From NCBI RefSeq assembly GCF_021117365.1, contig NZ_CP088262.1:1426001-1490000 (forward strand): a stretch of 64,000 bases of DNA, given 5' to 3'. The stretch comes from Nocardioides sp. cx-173. GTDB lineage: Bacteria > Actinomycetota > Actinomycetes > Propionibacteriales > Nocardioidaceae. Each line of letters begins with the position of its first letter. The first letter of the stretch is position 1. Both the position numbers and the translations under genes were made by a program. Shown one piece after another: positions 62,743 through 64,000 of this stretch. The notes beneath the pieces were generated by a model. That model saw nothing but the letters and a program-made list of their open reading frames with translations, ran no database searches and was not told the origin of the DNA.

Positions 62743-63618
62743 ATGACCGACACCTCGCCCATGCCTGCGCCGCAGAAGGACCACGGCCGCGCCGGGCGCG
62801 ACCTCAGGGCTGCCGTGGGCTCCGCGGTCGTGCTGCTCGCGGCGATCGCGCTGTCGCTGCTGTTCTGGAAGCCGGCGTTCATGGCGATCGTCGTGATCGC
62901 CGTGGTCGTGGCGATCTGGGAGCTGCGCCGGGGGCTCTCGGCCAAGGGCATTGACATCCCCGAGGAGCCGCTCATGGTGGGCGGCGCGGTCATGGTCGTG
63001 GTCGCCTACCTGTACGGCGCCCCGGCGCTGGTCACCGCCACCGCGGTCACCGCCCTCGGCACGATGCTGTGGCTGCTGCGCCGCGGGATCGACGGCTACG
63101 TCAAGAACGCGACGGCCTCGGTCTTCACGCTCGTCTACGTGCCGTTCCTCGGCTCCTTCGTGGCGCTGCTGCTGGCCGAGGGCGGGCTGGGCGGCGGGGG
63201 GCTGGACGACGACGGCGTCGCCGGCATCCTGGTGTTCATCCTGGTCACGATCTGCTCCGACACCGGCGGCTACATCGCCGGCGTGCTGTTCGGCAAGCAC
63301 CCGATGGCGCCGGTGATCTCTCCCAAGAAGTCGTGGGAGGGCTTCGCCGGCTCGATGGCCGCCACGGTCGGAGCCGGCATCCTGCTGGTCGTCCACCTCC
63401 TCGACGGCGACTGGTGGGTCGGCGCCTGCCTGGGCGTCATCGTCGCCGTGATGGCCACGCTGGGCGACCTGTGCGAGTCGGTCATCAAGCGCGACCTCGG
63501 CCTCAAGGACATGAGCCAGGTCGTCCCGGGCCACGGCGGCCTGATGGACCGCCTGGACTCGCTGCTCGCGACGGTCGCACCGGTGTGGCTGCTGCTGCAC
63601 TACCTCGTCTTCACGTGA
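62743..63618 (+). CDS. cdsA: Phosphatidate cytidylyltransferase
   Basis: The 291-residue membrane enzyme makes CDP-diacylglycerol from phosphatidate and CTP. It has about eight transmembrane helices and the family signature SVIKRDLGLKDMSQVVPGHGGLMDRLDSL at the C-terminal end. SDTGGYIAGVLFGKHP and ISPKKSWEGFAGS are the other conserved loops. It lies after frr as in most bacteria and links to plsC and gpsA by pathway. Overlaps the next gene by four bases. Confidence 0.96.
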   Translation: MTDTSPMPAPQKDHGRAGRDLRAAVGSAVVLLAAIALSLLFWKPAFMAIVVIAVVVAIWELRRGLSAKGIDIPEEPLMVGGAVMVVVAYLYGAPALVTATAVTALGTMLWLLRRGIDGYVKNATASVFTLVYVPFLGSFVALLLAEGGLGGGGLDDDGVAGILVFILVTICSDTGGYIAGVLFGKHPMAPVISPKKSWEGFAGSMAATVGAGILLVVHLLDGDWWVGACLGVIVAVMATLGDLCESVIKRDLGLKDMSQVVPGHGGLMDRLDSLLATVAPVWLLLHYLVFT

Positions 63619-64000
63619 CCCTGCACCTGGTCCGCCACGGCCGGCCCCTGGTCGACCGCACCCGGCCCGCGGCCGAGTGGGAGCTGGACCCCGCGGGCTT
63701 CGACGACGTCTGGGCGCTGCGCGAGTCCGGCCGGCTCCCCGAGGACGCGGCGTGGTTCTGCTCCCCGGAGCCGAAGGCCGTCGCCACCGCCCAGCTCCTG
63801 ACCGAGGGCGACGTCGGCATCGTCGAGGACCTCCGCGAGCAGGTCCGCGACAGCACCGACTGGCTCGACGACCACGACGCCGTGGTCCGTCTGGCCTTCG
63901 CCCAGCCCGACCGGCCCGCGCACCCGGGCTGGGAGCCGCTCGCCACCTGCCGCGACCGGACCCTGACCGCCGTACGGCGGATCCTGGACGTGCACGCGGG
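63615..64000 (+). CDS. Histidine phosphatase family protein (3' truncated by window end)
   Basis: A frame opens with GTG in the cdsA stop (GTGA) and runs to the window end, 128 codons without a stop. TLHLVRHGRPLVDRT has the RHG catalytic motif of the phosphoglycerate-mutase-like superfamily; CSPEPKAVATAQLL matches the second conserved block (usually SPxxRAxxTA, here with Lys for Arg). Substrate unknown. The second catalytic histidine would lie beyond the window. Confidence 0.85.
   Translation, partial: MTLHLVRHGRPLVDRTRPAAEWELDPAGFDDVWALRESGRLPEDAAWFCSPEPKAVATAQLLTEGDVGIVEDLREQVRDSTDWLDDHDAVVRLAFAQPDRPAHPGWEPLATCRDRTLTAVRRILDVHA

Overview
The window is very GC-rich, densely coded DNA from a high-GC Gram-positive bacterium (Actinomycetota). 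The gene order matches the conserved actinobacterial block recG-rsmD-coaD-rpmF-rnc-mutM-smc-ftsY-amtB-glnB-glnD-ffh-rpsP-rimM-trmD-rplS-lepB-rnhB-yraN-comM-dprA-xerC-rpsB-tsf-pyrH-frr-cdsA. Actinobacterial families (DUF3515, DUF2469, a FbiD/CofC guanylyltransferase, a Lys/Ala-tailed HU) and many GTG starts fit this. A Nocardioides-like member of the Propionibacteriales is my best guess; that is inference.

Layout. 1-7000: tail of an HU-like protein, fbiD, plsC-gpsA, a Cys/Met PLP enzyme, ddl, a DUF3515 lipoprotein, a RAM-domain protein and thiL. 7000-16700: rpmB, a DhaL/FakA-type gene, recG, rsmD, coaD, DUF177, rpmF, rnc, mutM, a small coiled-coil protein and an MFS exporter. 16700-22500: smc, a thioesterase, a small membrane protein and ftsY. 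22500-30270: six accessory genes (sulfotransferase, two methyltransferases, GT61, a very large multi-domain glycosyltransferase and an RgpF-like protein) that look like a surface-glycan island set between ftsY and amtB, which adjoin in relatives such as Mycobacterium tuberculosis. 30500-36500: nitrogen module amtB, two tandem PII genes and glnD, then ffh. 36500-40200: NYN-domain protein, ROK regulator, amidohydrolase and a membrane protein. 40300-45050: rpsP, khpA, rimM, trmD (fused to a GNAT domain), rplS, lepB and rnhB. 45000-51700: DUF2071, DUF2469, yraN-comM-dprA, an alditol-oxidase-like flavoenzyme and xerC. 51700-58740: an M23 peptidase and a complete Mrp/Mnh cation/proton antiporter operon, which separates the peptidase from rpsB. 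59300-64000: rpsB, tsf, pyrH, frr, cdsA and a partial histidine phosphatase.

Most genes serve translation, secretion (ffh, ftsY, lepB), chromosome maintenance (smc, recG, xerC, dprA) and envelope lipid or peptidoglycan synthesis (plsC, gpsA, cdsA, ddl). The points most worth a second look are: a family of intergenic palindromic repeats in four copies with a fixed three-palindrome layout; the glycan island with its three-domain glycosyltransferase; the TrmD-GNAT fusion; structured leaders before rplS and pyrH; a PII gene duplication; apparent CTG start codons; and many promoters placed for leaderless transcripts. I saw no tRNA, rRNA, CRISPR array, transposase or prophage. No gene-free stretch exceeds 300 bases; the longest (16703-16990, 59054-59325, 36510-36764, 30269-30517) are described as features.
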